Under the pieces are notes generated by a model that searched no databases, was not told the DNA's origin, and saw only the letters and a program-made list of their open reading frames with translations. This document shows, piece by piece, positions 34,830 to 43,755 of a DNA stretch of 64,000 bases. Position 1 is the first letter of the stretch. Each line of letters begins with the position of its first letter. A program made the position numbers and the translations under genes. This DNA comes from Clostridium saccharobutylicum DSM 13864 (lineage in GTDB: Bacteria > Bacillota > Clostridia > Clostridiales > Clostridiaceae), in contig NC_022571.1 of NCBI RefSeq assembly GCF_000473995.1, positions 2,697,416 to 2,761,415 on the forward strand, read 5' to 3'.

Positions 34830-36908
34830 TTAATAATTAATCAATCCTGCGGCATCAAGTATTAAACTGATACTTCCATCCCCTAATAATGTGCAGCCTG
34901 ATAATCCATTTATCTTATTAAATTTTTTAATATACTGTGGTAATGCTTTTACAACTACTTGATACTGGCCAATTAATTCATCAGCAAATATACAAATGCT
35001 TTTATCTTCGCTGCTAATCATAACAATAATCCCATCTGAAATATTCACTACGTTAGTTTTTACTTTATACAATTTATGTAATCTCAAAATTGAATAACAT
35101 TTACCTCTAATCATAATACTCTCATTACCATCAGGATCAATTATTATATCATTTTCCTTTGCTCTAAAGGATTCTTTAATACTTTTAACTGGTATTGTAT
35201 AATTTGATTTACCTACTTTTATTGTCATTCCATCCATAGTAGCAAGAGTTAATGGTATTTTTAATGTTATAGTAGTTCCTACATCTTGCTTACTGTCGAT
35301 TGAAACAGTTCCGCCAACCAAATTTATATTTTTTGTTACTACATCCATGCCAACACCACGTCCAGAGAATTCTGTTACTTTCTCTTTAGTTGAAAAACCT
35401 GGGAGAAAAATATATGAGAAAACTTCTTTATCTGCAATCTCATTTTCAGGTCTATTTATAAGTCCATTTTCCCTTGCTCTAGCAAGAACCTTTTCTCTAT
35501 TTAACCCTTTACCATCATCACTTATAATTATAAGTACATCTCCGCCTTCATTTCTTGCTTCCAAAGTAATTGTACCTATTTCTAACTTGCCTTTTGCACT
35601 TCTCTCATCTGAGGATTCTAAACCATGGTCAATCGAATTTCTCACAATATGCATAAGTGGATCCGATATATGTTCTATGATATTTTTATCAACTTCCGTA
35701 TCTTCTCCTATGATTTTTAACTTTACTTCTTTTGATAGCTTTTTTGACATATCACGAACAATCCTATTCATTTTTTGAAATGTTGCAGCTAGAGGAACCA
35801 TCCTTATTGACATCACAATATCTTGAAGCTCGCCTGTAATTTTTTCTAATTGCCTTGCTGCCTTCTGAAAATTATCAAGAGACAATCCCTTTAAATCTGG
35901 ATTTTGAGTTACCATAGCTTCTGAGATAACTAATTCTCCAATCATATCCATGAGTTGATCAAGCTTAGAAACATTTACACTTATTATATTTTGGTGAGAA
36001 GAATTTGATTGCTTGCCCTTATTAGTATTTTCTGATTTCCCGTTTTGAACTTCTATAATCTTAGGGCTACATGGAATCTCTGCCGGATTTTCTTCTATAC
36101 AATCCTGCTCTTTCCTACCAAACTTATTTAAATCCTCATTATCTTCTTCTTGAATAAGTTTAAATTCTTTTAACAATACTATCTGCGTAAAAAATTTATG
36201 TATTTCTTCGTATCCTTTATCTGTATTAAACGATATTTTAAAACCTTCATTACGAATAATTTCAATACTTTTCTCATTTCCAAAAACTTCTTCAGGAATA
36301 TGATAAATTTCTTCTGCCAATCCGTTAAGATCATTTATTATACTGAACGCTCTGATATCCTCCATCTCACATCCATCTTCAAAATAAATTGTAGCTTTGA
36401 ATACATTTTTTCTTAAATTATCACAAGCTGCTGAATTTATATATTCTTGTGGTTCACCACTTTTTTCATTAATCCTCTCTTCATCGATCGCCACATTATT
36501 TTCTTTTAAGTATGATAAAAATTCCTTTATATCTGAAATAAGCGTTGCTGTATCACCATCAGGATTTTCCTTTTCAATAATCTTATCCACTTCAGTTTTA
36601 ATAAAATCTATTCCCTCTAAGACTATATCTGAAAGTCTTGAACAATCAACATTTGCTGATTTATTTTCACGTAGAAAATAGAATAAATCTTCAATTGAGT
36701 GGGCTACTGTCGTTATAGTATTGAACATCATCATTCCAGATGAACCTTTTATAGTGTGCATTATTCTAAATACTTCATTGATGGCTTCCTCTGTAAGAGA
36801 ACCAACTTTTTCACTATCTATTATGACCTGTTCAATCTGTTCAACAAGCTGCGTAGTTTCAAATATATACATATCAAGCATGGGCTCTTGAATAAAATTA
36901 TCTGACAA
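34830..36908 (-). CDS. cheA: Chemotaxis sensor histidine kinase
   Basis: A 692-residue CheA. The P1 Hpt domain has phospho-His51 (IMHTIKGSSG). Then come a P2-like response-regulator-binding region (about 160-260), P3 dimerisation helices (about 310-370), the P4 ATPase with the N box (HIVRNSIDHGLE), G1 (ISDDGKGL) and GRGVGMDVV, and a CheW-like P5 (about 560-690). It phosphorylates CheY and CheB in response to the MCPs. Downstream of cheY by 27 bases. Confidence 0.94.
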   Translation of the reverse strand: MSDNFIQEPMLDMYIFETTQLVEQIEQVIIDSEKVGSLTEEAINEVFRIMHTIKGSSGMMMFNTITTVAHSIEDLFYFLRENKSANVDCSRLSDIVLEGIDFIKTEVDKIIEKENPDGDTATLISDIKEFLSYLKENNVAIDEERINEKSGEPQEYINSAACDNLRKNVFKATIYFEDGCEMEDIRAFSIINDLNGLAEEIYHIPEEVFGNEKSIEIIRNEGFKISFNTDKGYEEIHKFFTQIVLLKEFKLIQEEDNEDLNKFGRKEQDCIEENPAEIPCSPKIIEVQNGKSENTNKGKQSNSSHQNIISVNVSKLDQLMDMIGELVISEAMVTQNPDLKGLSLDNFQKAARQLEKITGELQDIVMSIRMVPLAATFQKMNRIVRDMSKKLSKEVKLKIIGEDTEVDKNIIEHISDPLMHIVRNSIDHGLESSDERSAKGKLEIGTITLEARNEGGDVLIIISDDGKGLNREKVLARARENGLINRPENEIADKEVFSYIFLPGFSTKEKVTEFSGRGVGMDVVTKNINLVGGTVSIDSKQDVGTTITLKIPLTLATMDGMTIKVGKSNYTIPVKSIKESFRAKENDIIIDPDGNESIMIRGKCYSILRLHKLYKVKTNVVNISDGIIVMISSEDKSICIFADELIGQYQVVVKALPQYIKKFNKINGLSGCTLLGDGSISLILDAAGLINY

Positions 36909-36935
36909 TTAGTTCACTCCGTTCCAAAATATATA

Positions 36936-37304
36936 TTAAATTCCTAATACTTGTGTTAAAGTTTTCACCATAAATTCTTCTTTAAAAGGCTTTACTATAA
37001 ATGATTTAGCACCAGCTATTACAGATTCACGTATAAGCATATCTTGCCCCATAGCTGAAATCATAACTACCTTTACATTTGGATTAATCTTTTTCATTTC
37101 TTTTAAAGCATCAATACCGCTCATTTCAGGCATTGTAATATCCATGGTCACAACATCCGGATTTAATTCCACATATTTTTGTACTCCGATAATTCCATTT
37201 TCAGCTTCGCCAACTACTTCGAACCCATTATTCTCCAACATGGATTTCAAAGTAACCCTCATAAATGCTGCGTCATCAACTATAAGAACTCTTTTCATTA
37301 TCAT
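36936..37304 (-). CDS. cheY: Chemotaxis response regulator CheY
   Basis: A 122-residue single receiver domain with the acidic pair VDDAA (Asp10-Asp11), phospho-acceptor Asp55 (VTMDITMP), switch Ser (MISAMG) and Lys in FIVKPF. It is the first gene of the operon and would be the diffusible output. Two ATGs are possible (37304 and 37298) behind the same AGGAGGAG; the shift is two residues. It lies directly behind the c-di-GMP riboswitch terminator. No fliM, cheC, cheD or flagellar gene is nearby. Confidence 0.92.
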   Translation of the reverse strand: MIMKRVLIVDDAAFMRVTLKSMLENNGFEVVGEAENGIIGVQKYVELNPDVVTMDITMPEMSGIDALKEMKKINPNVKVVMISAMGQDMLIRESVIAGAKSFIVKPFKEEFMVKTLTQVLGI

Positions 37305-37322
37305 AACTCCTCCTTCTTATTA

Positions 37323-37358
37323 AGAAAAAAATAAGCAGACAATAAACATATTGCCTGC
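37323..37358 (-). terminator. Expression-platform terminator of the che-operon riboswitch
   Basis: On the minus strand a GCAGGCAATA/TATTGTCTGC stem (one G-T pair) with a short loop is followed by TTATTTTTTT. It lies between the riboswitch aptamer and the cheY ribosome site. Confidence 0.85.
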
Positions 37359-37383
37359 CATGAAATAAACCACTAACATTTTT

Positions 37384-37458
37384 GGCAACCTGACTATCAT
37401 GGCATTACTTATTGCTTTAGACTCATGGCTTTGCGTCTCCACCTTTCAATGGATTTGC
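37384..37458 (-). promoter_or_regulatory. c-di-GMP-I (GEMM) riboswitch controlling the che operon
   Basis: The minus strand carries the conserved elements of the GEMM-I aptamer in order. GCAAATCC leads to a GAAA tetraloop stem, then GACGCAAAGCCA with its GAGTCTAA, a variable stem, ATGATAG and the closing GGTTGCC. An intrinsic terminator follows 26 bases later and the cheY ribosome site after that, so c-di-GMP should switch transcription of the whole che operon. Whether ligand turns it on or off depends on pairing with the terminator, which I could not settle by eye. Confidence 0.9.
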
Positions 37459-37692
37459 TATTTACAATATTTGATTTACTAAATATTTTATTTACTAAGT
37501 TTTTTTAAATATAGTGATAGTATATAATAAGATTTAAATTTAAATACAAATTACAATTATCATAATTATAATAGCATATTTTAAAAGTCGAATCAATAAA
37601 TTTTATGGAGAATCATGAGTTGTATAGTAAATAATCCAAGATATTTGAAGAATGGATTATTTAGTTATATTACAAAGCTTATGTAAGAAAAT

Positions 37693-37727
37693 AAAGGAGT
37701 AGTTTCTTAATTTTAAACTACTCCTTT
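37693..37727 (-). terminator. Terminator of the lone MCP gene
   Basis: A 13-bp stem (AAAGGAGTAGTTT with its complement), followed on the minus strand by ATTTTCTT, begins 32 bases after the stop codon. A second, weaker hairpin (AAATAATCCA/TGGATTATTT) lies at 37630-37662. Confidence 0.85.
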
Positions 37728-37758
37728 TCTTAATACACCAATCACAGACTTATATTAA

Positions 37759-39480
37759 TTAATATTTTCCAAAGTCATTATCGCTTAATATAATTTTAGT
37801 TTTTGTAATTGCTGGTTCTCTATATTCCTCATTAATATGAGATGTTTGATACTTCTTTTTTTCAGCCATTTCGTCAAGCATTTTTAACACTTCTGGATTA
37901 AGTTCATTTAAGGTATTATATGATTTTACACTTTGTTTTAATTTAAAATTACTAACCATTTCTCTAAGAAGTTCAGCTTGACTTGATAATTCTTCACTTG
38001 CTGCAGCACCTTCTTCTGAAGTAGCTGAATTACTTTGAACAACCTGCGACACTTCAACAATGCCTTGATTTATTTGTCCAAGAGCTGTAGACTGTTCAGT
38101 TGAAGCAATAGCAATATCACTTATAAGGTTTGCTACATTTTCAACAGCATTTACTATTTCATTAAGAGCATTAGCCGTATCTATTGCAATCTTTGTCCCA
38201 CCCTCAGACTTATTTATTGAATTCTCAATCATGTAAGTTGTTTCCTTTGCGGCATTTGCTGAACGTGCAGCAAGATTTCTTACTTCTTCAGCTACAACTG
38301 CAAATCCCTTACCATGATGTCCTGCTCTTGCAGCCTCAACAGCAGCATTAAGTGCAAGTATGTTGGTTTGAAATGCAATATCATCAATTACTTTAATAAC
38401 CTTTGAAATATTGCTTGCAGCATCATTTATCGCTTCCATAGCTTTAAGCATTTCTTTCATCTGATTATTACCTTGAATAGCATTTAATTTAGCAACTTCA
38501 GTCAGTTCATTTGCTTTATTAGCGTTTTGAGCATTTAAGTGTGTTTGAGAAGATATTTCTTCAACAGATGCAGTCAATTCCTCAATTGAACTTGCCTGTT
38601 CTGTTGCTCCCTGTGAAAGTGCTATACTTGAATAAGATATCTGTTTTGAACCAGATGCTACTTGTTCTGCCGCACTTCTAATATTACTTAGGACCTCATT
38701 ATTCTTCTCAATCATTCTTCTAAATGATTCTGCAAGACTGCCTATTTCATCTTTGGTGTCCGTTTCAACATCAACGCTCATATCACCTAAAGCAATTTTA
38801 TTGGCAACCTCCACCATTTTATTTATAGGTCTGCCTATAATTCGAGCTATGACTATCCCAAGAACAATTGCTATAATCACTCCAAAAGTTAGTACAACAA
38901 TCATTGTAATAGTTGCTCTGCTTGCTGAAGCTGAATTATTATCTGAAGCATTTTTTGCTAAATTTATTTTTAGACTTGTCAAGTTACTAATAGTAGTGTC
39001 TAAATTATCTGCTATTCCTGATATATCTGTATATAAAATTTCTGTTGCTTGCTGCTCCTGATTTGTTGTTATAAAATTTATCGCCTTATCTCTATATTGT
39101 TTAAATGAACTTAATAATTTTTTTAAGTCATTTAGATTTTTAATTACCTCAGAATCTTTCGAATTACTTTCTAAATGTTGCATACTAGTATCAATTTCAT
39201 CATCTAAGGCTTTAAATCTGTTTATATTCTCTTGTATTTTACTTAAATCTTTTACGATTAATAAGTCTTTTAATATTCCTCTCTCTATTCGATAGTTATT
39301 TACTATATCTATCAAATCTGGCATTGTAGCAGTATGACGCTCATATAACTCAGTATCAAGATTGTTAATTTTGTTAATATTCACAATACCTACTACACCT
39401 ACAACTCCTGCAATAAAGGCTACAGTAACAAAGCCTAAGATTAACTTTGTTGCAATTTTTAAATCATAAAACCATTTCAT
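37759..39480 (-). CDS. Methyl-accepting chemotaxis protein (paralogue of the operon MCP)
   Basis: A 573-residue chemoreceptor with the same plan as the 32439 product: helix 1, four-helix-bundle sensor, helix 2, HAMP, then a signalling domain with tip [35 protein letters not shown]- and C-termini are nearly identical to the paralogue ([10 protein letters not shown] at the start, [10 protein letters not shown] at the end). The sensor region is the most diverged part. It lacks the 39-residue second HAMP-like segment. It is monocistronic, preceded by its own c-di-GMP-I riboswitch and followed by a terminator. Confidence 0.93.
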   Translation of the reverse strand: MKWFYDLKIATKLILGFVTVAFIAGVVGVVGIVNINKINNLDTELYERHTATMPDLIDIVNNYRIERGILKDLLIVKDLSKIQENINRFKALDDEIDTSMQHLESNSKDSEVIKNLNDLKKLLSSFKQYRDKAINFITTNQEQQATEILYTDISGIADNLDTTISNLTSLKINLAKNASDNNSASASRATITMIVVLTFGVIIAIVLGIVIARIIGRPINKMVEVANKIALGDMSVDVETDTKDEIGSLAESFRRMIEKNNEVLSNIRSAAEQVASGSKQISYSSIALSQGATEQASSIEELTASVEEISSQTHLNAQNANKANELTEVAKLNAIQGNNQMKEMLKAMEAINDAASNISKVIKVIDDIAFQTNILALNAAVEAARAGHHGKGFAVVAEEVRNLAARSANAAKETTYMIENSINKSEGGTKIAIDTANALNEIVNAVENVANLISDIAIASTEQSTALGQINQGIVEVSQVVQSNSATSEEGAAASEELSSQAELLREMVSNFKLKQSVKSYNTLNELNPEVLKMLDEMAEKKKYQTSHINEEYREPAITKTKIILSDNDFGKY

Positions 39481-39518
39481 TATTATTTCCCCCTACCGAT
39501 TATTACTAACTTGTTAAT

Positions 39519-39549
39519 AAAATAAGCAGGCAATAAAGATATTGCCTGC
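39519..39549 (-). terminator. Expression-platform terminator of the MCP riboswitch
   Basis: On the minus strand a perfect 10-bp GCAGGCAATA/TATTGCCTGC stem with a 4-base loop is followed by TTATTTTATT, between the aptamer and the MCP ribosome site. The stem is nearly identical to that at 37335-37358. Confidence 0.85.
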
Positions 39550-39574
39550 CATAAAATAAACTACTAATATTTTT

Positions 39575-39649
39575 GGCAACCTGACTATCATGGCAACAAC
39601 TATTGCTTTAGACTCATGGCTTTGCGTCTCCATCTTTCAATGAATTTGC
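39575..39649 (-). promoter_or_regulatory. c-di-GMP-I (GEMM) riboswitch controlling the lone MCP
   Basis: A near-copy of the aptamer at 37384-37458 with all conserved parts: GCAAATTC, GAAA loop, GACGCAAAGCCA, GAGTCTAA, ATGATAG and GGTTGCC. It is followed by an intrinsic terminator. Differences are confined mainly to stems, including the variable stem and the P1 stem. The rest of the 39650-40100 gap is AT-rich; only a weak TGTGTCTA/TAGACTCACA-type inverted repeat near 39979-40013 stands out. Confidence 0.9.
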
Positions 39650-40113
39650 TATTTACAATATTTGATTTACTTAATATTTTTTTAGATATAGCGATAATAT
39701 ATAATAAAGTTTAAATTTATACTTAAATCACAATTATAATATCATATTTCAAAAGTCGAATCAACAATTTTCATGGTGAATTATGAATATCATAGTAAAT
39801 AATTCAAAAACACAGAACAAAATATACAATTATATTCCTTATTTCCCTAAAATATTTAAAAATACTTATAAAAAAACTCCATTAAAATTTAGAAAAACAA
39901 AATAATTGAGAAAATAATATTATTACATGTGATAAATATGAATTTAATTCATTATCCTGTAGCTTGATTTCTATATGATGTGTCTATCCAAAATGAAATT
40001 AGACTCACATACGGTTCCTACATTTTATAAGGTTATTTTTAAGATAAGCGGATAATTATGCGCACTAGTGTACATACTAATTTTGTATAAATACTATGTA
40101 AGGAGGTATTTTC

Positions 40114-40278
40114 ATGGCAAAGGATAGTCAACCAGATAATAAAGTAGCAAGAATGGAAAAATGTAATTATCAAATACCAATAACTGAAGAAGGCCATAAT
40201 CATAATCCCAATGCAAAACATAAGTCTGTAGAACAACAAGGTGTTTCAAGTCAACACTTCAATAGATTTGGTAATTAA
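40114..40278 (+). CDS. 54-residue hydrophilic small protein
   Basis: A short frame with a near-perfect ribosome site (AAGGAGG, 7 bases before ATG) encodes a soluble, Asn/Gln/His-rich peptide (MAKDSQPDNKVARMEK, ITEEGHNHNPNAKH, SSQHFNRFGN). It has no membrane segment or signal. Composition resembles small sporulation-associated proteins, but I recognise no family. It ends 11 bases before what was its terminator stem, now interrupted by an IS3-family element. Confidence 0.6.
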   Translation: MAKDSQPDNKVARMEKCNYQIPITEEGHNHNPNAKHKSVEQQGVSSQHFNRFGN

Positions 40279-40288
40279 AACACATAAA

Positions 40289-40307
40289 AAAATAATAGAC
40301 CAATATG
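40289..40307 (+). terminator. 5' half of a terminator hairpin split by the IS element
   Basis: AAAATAATAGACCA plus TATG (40289-40307, one unpaired base) is complementary to CATA plus TGGTCTATTATTTT at 41790-41808 on the far side of the IS. Joined, they would form an 18-bp stem with one mismatch followed by TTTTC, directly after the small gene. Confidence 0.7.
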
Positions 40308-40323
40308 ATATGAAATATACAAA

Positions 40324-41784
40324 TAAAATGGTCCCTATGTCAAGGACATTTTGAAAAAGGCTAGGCAGCTAAAAGCTGGTCCCGATATTGAACAGGGGCC
40401 AGCTTTTTAAGTCCCCATTGGTATCTGTAATTATTATAGTAATCCATATAATTATTAATTGTTGATTCTAATTCGTAAAATGTTGTACAAATTTTTAAGT
40501 CTATTTCATCTTTCATATGTCCAAAAAATGATTCCTGCGGGGCGTTGTCCCAACAGTTTCCGCGTCTAGACATGGATTGTCCAATTTTATATTTCTTAAG
40601 AAGTTTTTGAAATCTAGGACTAGTGTAATGAACGCCTTGATCTGAATGAATAAAAACATCTTTATCAAGTAATTTTTTATGATTCCTCATCAGCTTTTTA
40701 ACAGTTTCAGTAGCTATATCTAATGTAAGACTTTCTGAAAGATGATACGAGAGAATTTCATTTGTAGAAGCATCTTTAATAGTAGATAAATAGGCTCTAT
40801 TAGATGCTCCATATGTTAAATAAGCTATATCAGTTAATAATACCTTACCGACCAAACCTTGTTTGAATTCCCTGTTCAAAGTATTAGGTAGAACTGTATG
40901 TTCTTTAGTAGCTTTCATCATTCTACGATAAGGGTTTGCCTTTCTAATTGGACACACAATATTATATTTTCTCATAATTCTTTGTATACACTTTCGATTT
41001 ATTACTCTATTAAATTCATGTTCTAAAACCATTTTTATAGAGCGTGATCCTTTCTTGTAGCCTCTATGATTAAATGCTTTAAGAATTATATGCTTTAATT
41101 CTAAATCCTTTTCATCTTTAGAATTACGCTTATTACTTGAATTTAAATAATTATAATATCCTGATCTAGAGACTTCAGCTATTTTGCATAAATGAGAAAT
41201 TATATTTTTATAACTGTATTTTGAAATTATACTCTGTATGATCTTGAATATTGATGTTGAACTTAATTTATTATTTTTCACCTGCCTTTCTTGCAGCTCG
41301 ATTTTTTTTAATAGTTCTGCCTCCGCTTTCCAATAAGCAATTTCAGCATCTTTTTTAGCTATTATTTCATTCACGGTTAGTTCACGTTTTAGTGGACGAC
41401 CACTATTTAATTTTCGAGAATCTCTCAATCCAAGCGCTCCTGATTCATTATAAATATTACGCCATCTTTTACTTGCGCACCAAATTCTATTATTTCCAAT
41501 AACATCTGTATCAAATCCTGCATCCTGAAAAATATAAATAGGTAGTTTACCTTTGCTACGCTCAGCGATAAAAAGTATTTTAAATTCATCTGTATACGTG
41601 ATTGCTTTATTTGTGACGTTTTTTATATATTTATTCTTTGATAACAATTCAATTTCTTTATTAGTAAATAGTTTTTTACTCATTAGTTCACATCCTGACT
41701 GAATTTATACTTGATTTTATTGTACAAAAAAAGAACCTATAAAAATAGTCTTTTTTAAGTGTCTATTTCATAGGTTCCATTTTA
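40324..41784 (-). mobile_element. IS3-family insertion sequence
   Basis: An element of about 1.46 kb with one transposase gene. Imperfect terminal inverted repeats can be followed inward: TAAAATGGTCCCTATG at the left and the complement of a TAAAATGGAACCTATG end at the right, with further matches (GACA, AAAAAG). AAA flanks both ends and would be a 3-bp target duplication, but the region is A-rich, so the exact ends are uncertain by a few bases. Confidence 0.75.
40361..41683 (-). CDS. IS3-family transposase, single reading frame
   Basis: A 440-residue transposase. The N-terminal helix-turn-helix region (about 20-110) and a Lys/Glu-rich coiled coil (about 110-140) are fused in one frame to a DDE integrase core (about 260-435). 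Catalytic residues are the Asp in LLTDIAYL, the Asp in IHSDQGVHY and the Glu in NAPQESFFGHMKDE. Most IS3 elements encode these parts as two frames joined by a -1 frameshift, so a single continuous frame is a variant form. All catalytic residues are intact and the element may be active. A second ribosome site is not needed. Confidence 0.92.
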   Translation of the reverse strand: MSKKLFTNKEIELLSKNKYIKNVTNKAITYTDEFKILFIAERSKGKLPIYIFQDAGFDTDVIGNNRIWCASKRWRNIYNESGALGLRDSRKLNSGRPLKRELTVNEIIAKKDAEIAYWKAEAELLKKIELQERQVKNNKLSSTSIFKIIQSIISKYSYKNIISHLCKIAEVSRSGYYNYLNSSNKRNSKDEKDLELKHIILKAFNHRGYKKGSRSIKMVLEHEFNRVINRKCIQRIMRKYNIVCPIRKANPYRRMMKATKEHTVLPNTLNREFKQGLVGKVLLTDIAYLTYGASNRAYLSTIKDASTNEILSYHLSESLTLDIATETVKKLMRNHKKLLDKDVFIHSDQGVHYTSPRFQKLLKKYKIGQSMSRRGNCWDNAPQESFFGHMKDEIDLKICTTFYELESTINNYMDYYNNYRYQWGLKKLAPVQYRDQLLAA

Positions 41785-41842
41785 AAAAACATACTGGTCT
41801 ATTATTTTCTTATAGAAAACCTTATTAAATATTAATTTTTAT

Positions 41843-43276
41843 TTATTTGCTCTCACTAGTTTTTTTGTTATTTAATCTGAAAAAAGTTAACGCAGCTCCC
41901 ACCAAACTTATTATTGCCGCAGCTATATATACAGTTTTCATACCATATATGAAAGCATCATTTCTTCCTGTTACATAATCTGTAACACGATATCCAATTT
42001 TAGAACTCATCATACTATATAAAAGTGTTGTAGCTAAAGCTATACCACATACCATTCCTAAGTTTCTTACAAGTGCATTTACACTTCCTGCAATTCCAAG
42101 CTTATCCTTTGGTACTGTTGACATTATCAAAGAATTATTAGGCGATTGAAATAATCCCATACCAATAGACATGATTCCAATAAATATTATTGTAATTAAT
42201 AAACTTGAATCTACATTTAAAGTGGCCATTAATATTAATCCTAAACTTATAAGTACTAAACCTATAAATGTTAAAACTTCTGAACCAATTTTATCTGATA
42301 AACTTCCACTAAGAGGTGCCACTACAGTTAAAAGCAAAGGATAAACCATAAGTATTAATCCAGTATGCTGTGGAGTATAATTCATTACATCCTGAAGATA
42401 AAATGGCAAAATAATATTGTTGCAGAATATTGCTATAAATGTTACAAATGCACAAAATATACTTAAAGAAAATAACTTATTACTAAATATTTGCAATTGT
42501 AATAGTGGATCTTCTTTTTTCTTCTCCACAAAAATAAATGCTATGAATGAAATGATTGCAACAACAAAACTTGTTAAAATCATTGGATTTGTAAAACCAA
42601 TGTTTAATCCTTCATCTAAAGCTCCAAAAAGTGGAACTATAGCAAATATAAATAATACAGCACCTAGAATATCCAACTTTCCTTTTGCATTTTTATTACC
42701 TTTAGGTAATAATTTAATGGCATAAAACAATGCTATTATACCAATAGGCACATTTATTAAAAATATATATTCCCAGCTGGCTGCACCTACTATAATTCCT
42801 CCAAGACCTGGTCCTACTAAAGAACCTAATGCTACAGACGTTCCTAAAAATCCGAGCGCTTTTCCTCTTTCATTTTTAGGAAATGTTTCTGTAATAATCC
42901 CTTGATTATTAGCCATAGTTCCAGCAGCGCCTATGGCTTGTACTACTCTTGCCAAAATTAATACTGTAAACGAACTTGTTATTCCACATAGCAAAGATCC
43001 AAGTGTAAATAAACCCAATCCGAAAGTAAACATCTTGGATTTTCCAAACATATCTCCAAGTCTTCCAAAAATTAATACTGTCCCGGCAATAACTATTAAA
43101 TAACTTGTTGCAACTAATTGAATACTAGATGTTGATACATTTAAAGCAATAGCCATTTTAGGTAATGCTACATTTACAATACTGCCATCTAATGCTGACA
43201 TAACTGTAAACATTAAAACTATAATCAATATAGACCATCTACTTCTATCATTTTCTTTTTGCATTTCTTTTTCCAT
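41843..43276 (-). CDS. MFS drug exporter, DHA2 (14-helix) family
   Basis: A 477-residue proton-coupled exporter with about 14 predicted helices, like EmrB/QacA. It has the DHA2 signatures: SALDGSIVNVALPKMAIAL in helix 1, GRLGDMFGKSK in the loop 2-3 motif A, and GPGLGGIIVGAASWEYIFLINVPIG at the helix 5-6 antiporter motif. AGGAGG precedes the ATG. It lies 14 bases after the MarR gene and is co-transcribed from the operator-bracketed promoter at 43756-43801. Confidence 0.92.
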   Translation of the reverse strand: MEKEMQKENDRSRWSILIIVLMFTVMSALDGSIVNVALPKMAIALNVSTSSIQLVATSYLIVIAGTVLIFGRLGDMFGKSKMFTFGLGLFTLGSLLCGITSSFTVLILARVVQAIGAAGTMANNQGIITETFPKNERGKALGFLGTSVALGSLVGPGLGGIIVGAASWEYIFLINVPIGIIALFYAIKLLPKGNKNAKGKLDILGAVLFIFAIVPLFGALDEGLNIGFTNPMILTSFVVAIISFIAFIFVEKKKEDPLLQLQIFSNKLFSLSIFCAFVTFIAIFCNNIILPFYLQDVMNYTPQHTGLILMVYPLLLTVVAPLSGSLSDKIGSEVLTFIGLVLISLGLILMATLNVDSSLLITIIFIGIMSIGMGLFQSPNNSLIMSTVPKDKLGIAGSVNALVRNLGMVCGIALATTLLYSMMSSKIGYRVTDYVTGRNDAFIYGMKTVYIAAAIISLVGAALTFFRLNNKKTSESK

Positions 43277-43290
43277 TTAAATTCCTCCTT

Positions 43291-43731
43291 TTACTCATTA
43301 TCCTTTAACCTTTGAGTTTTATTCAAGATCTTCCTTAAGGACTTTGCAGTAATAAGCATCTCTTCTTCTGTTAAATCTTCTGTTAGCAAATCTAAAACTG
43401 TCTTAATCTCTTTACGAATTTCAGGTATAAGTTCTTTGGCTTTTGCTGTTAAATATAAATTATAGGCTCTGCTATCTTTCTCATCTTGTTTCTTATATAC
43501 AAAGTCTAAGTCTATAAGTTTTGTAATTGTTCTTGCTGACATTGATTTATCATTGCCTACTTCTTTACTTAATTTATTTTGGCTGATGCCTTCATTTTTT
43601 TCTAAGTTAAATATGTACGGAATTGAACCGCTGCTTAATTCAAATTTCTTTAAAATTCTATCTAAAAAAATTTGTGTATTTCTAAAAATTTTACTATTGA
43701 ACATTATAAAATTAGTAGTTTCTCTTTCCAC
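43291..43731 (-). CDS. MarR-family transcriptional repressor
   Basis: A winged-helix repressor of about 146 residues. The DNA-binding core is about residues 40-110 (GISQNKLSKEVGNDKSMSARTITKLIDLDFVYKKQDEKDSRAYNLYLTAKAKELI), with dimerising helices at both ends. The frame opens upstream at 43770, but that start lies inside the operator. AGGAGG is 8 bases before the GTG at 43731, which I take as the start. It should bind the paired TTGACTAGTCAA palindromes and control itself and the MFS exporter; a drug or phenolic inducer would be typical. Confidence 0.9.
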   Translation of the reverse strand: MERETTNFIMFNSKIFRNTQIFLDRILKKFELSSGSIPYIFNLEKNEGISQNKLSKEVGNDKSMSARTITKLIDLDFVYKKQDEKDSRAYNLYLTAKAKELIPEIRKEIKTVLDLLTEDLTEEEMLITAKSLRKILNKTQRLKDNE

Positions 43732-43755
43732 AGCTTTTACCTCCTGTAAATTTAA

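Noticed and set aside
36198..36416. Plus-strand frames inside cheA and other long genes
   Set aside because: They are antisense to strongly supported genes, have no ribosome sites and no domain matches.
40329..41779. IS ends at TGG...CCA
   Set aside because: Left flank AAA and right flank TTT do not match there; extending both ends to TAAAATGG gives matching AAA flanks, so the wider limits are preferred.
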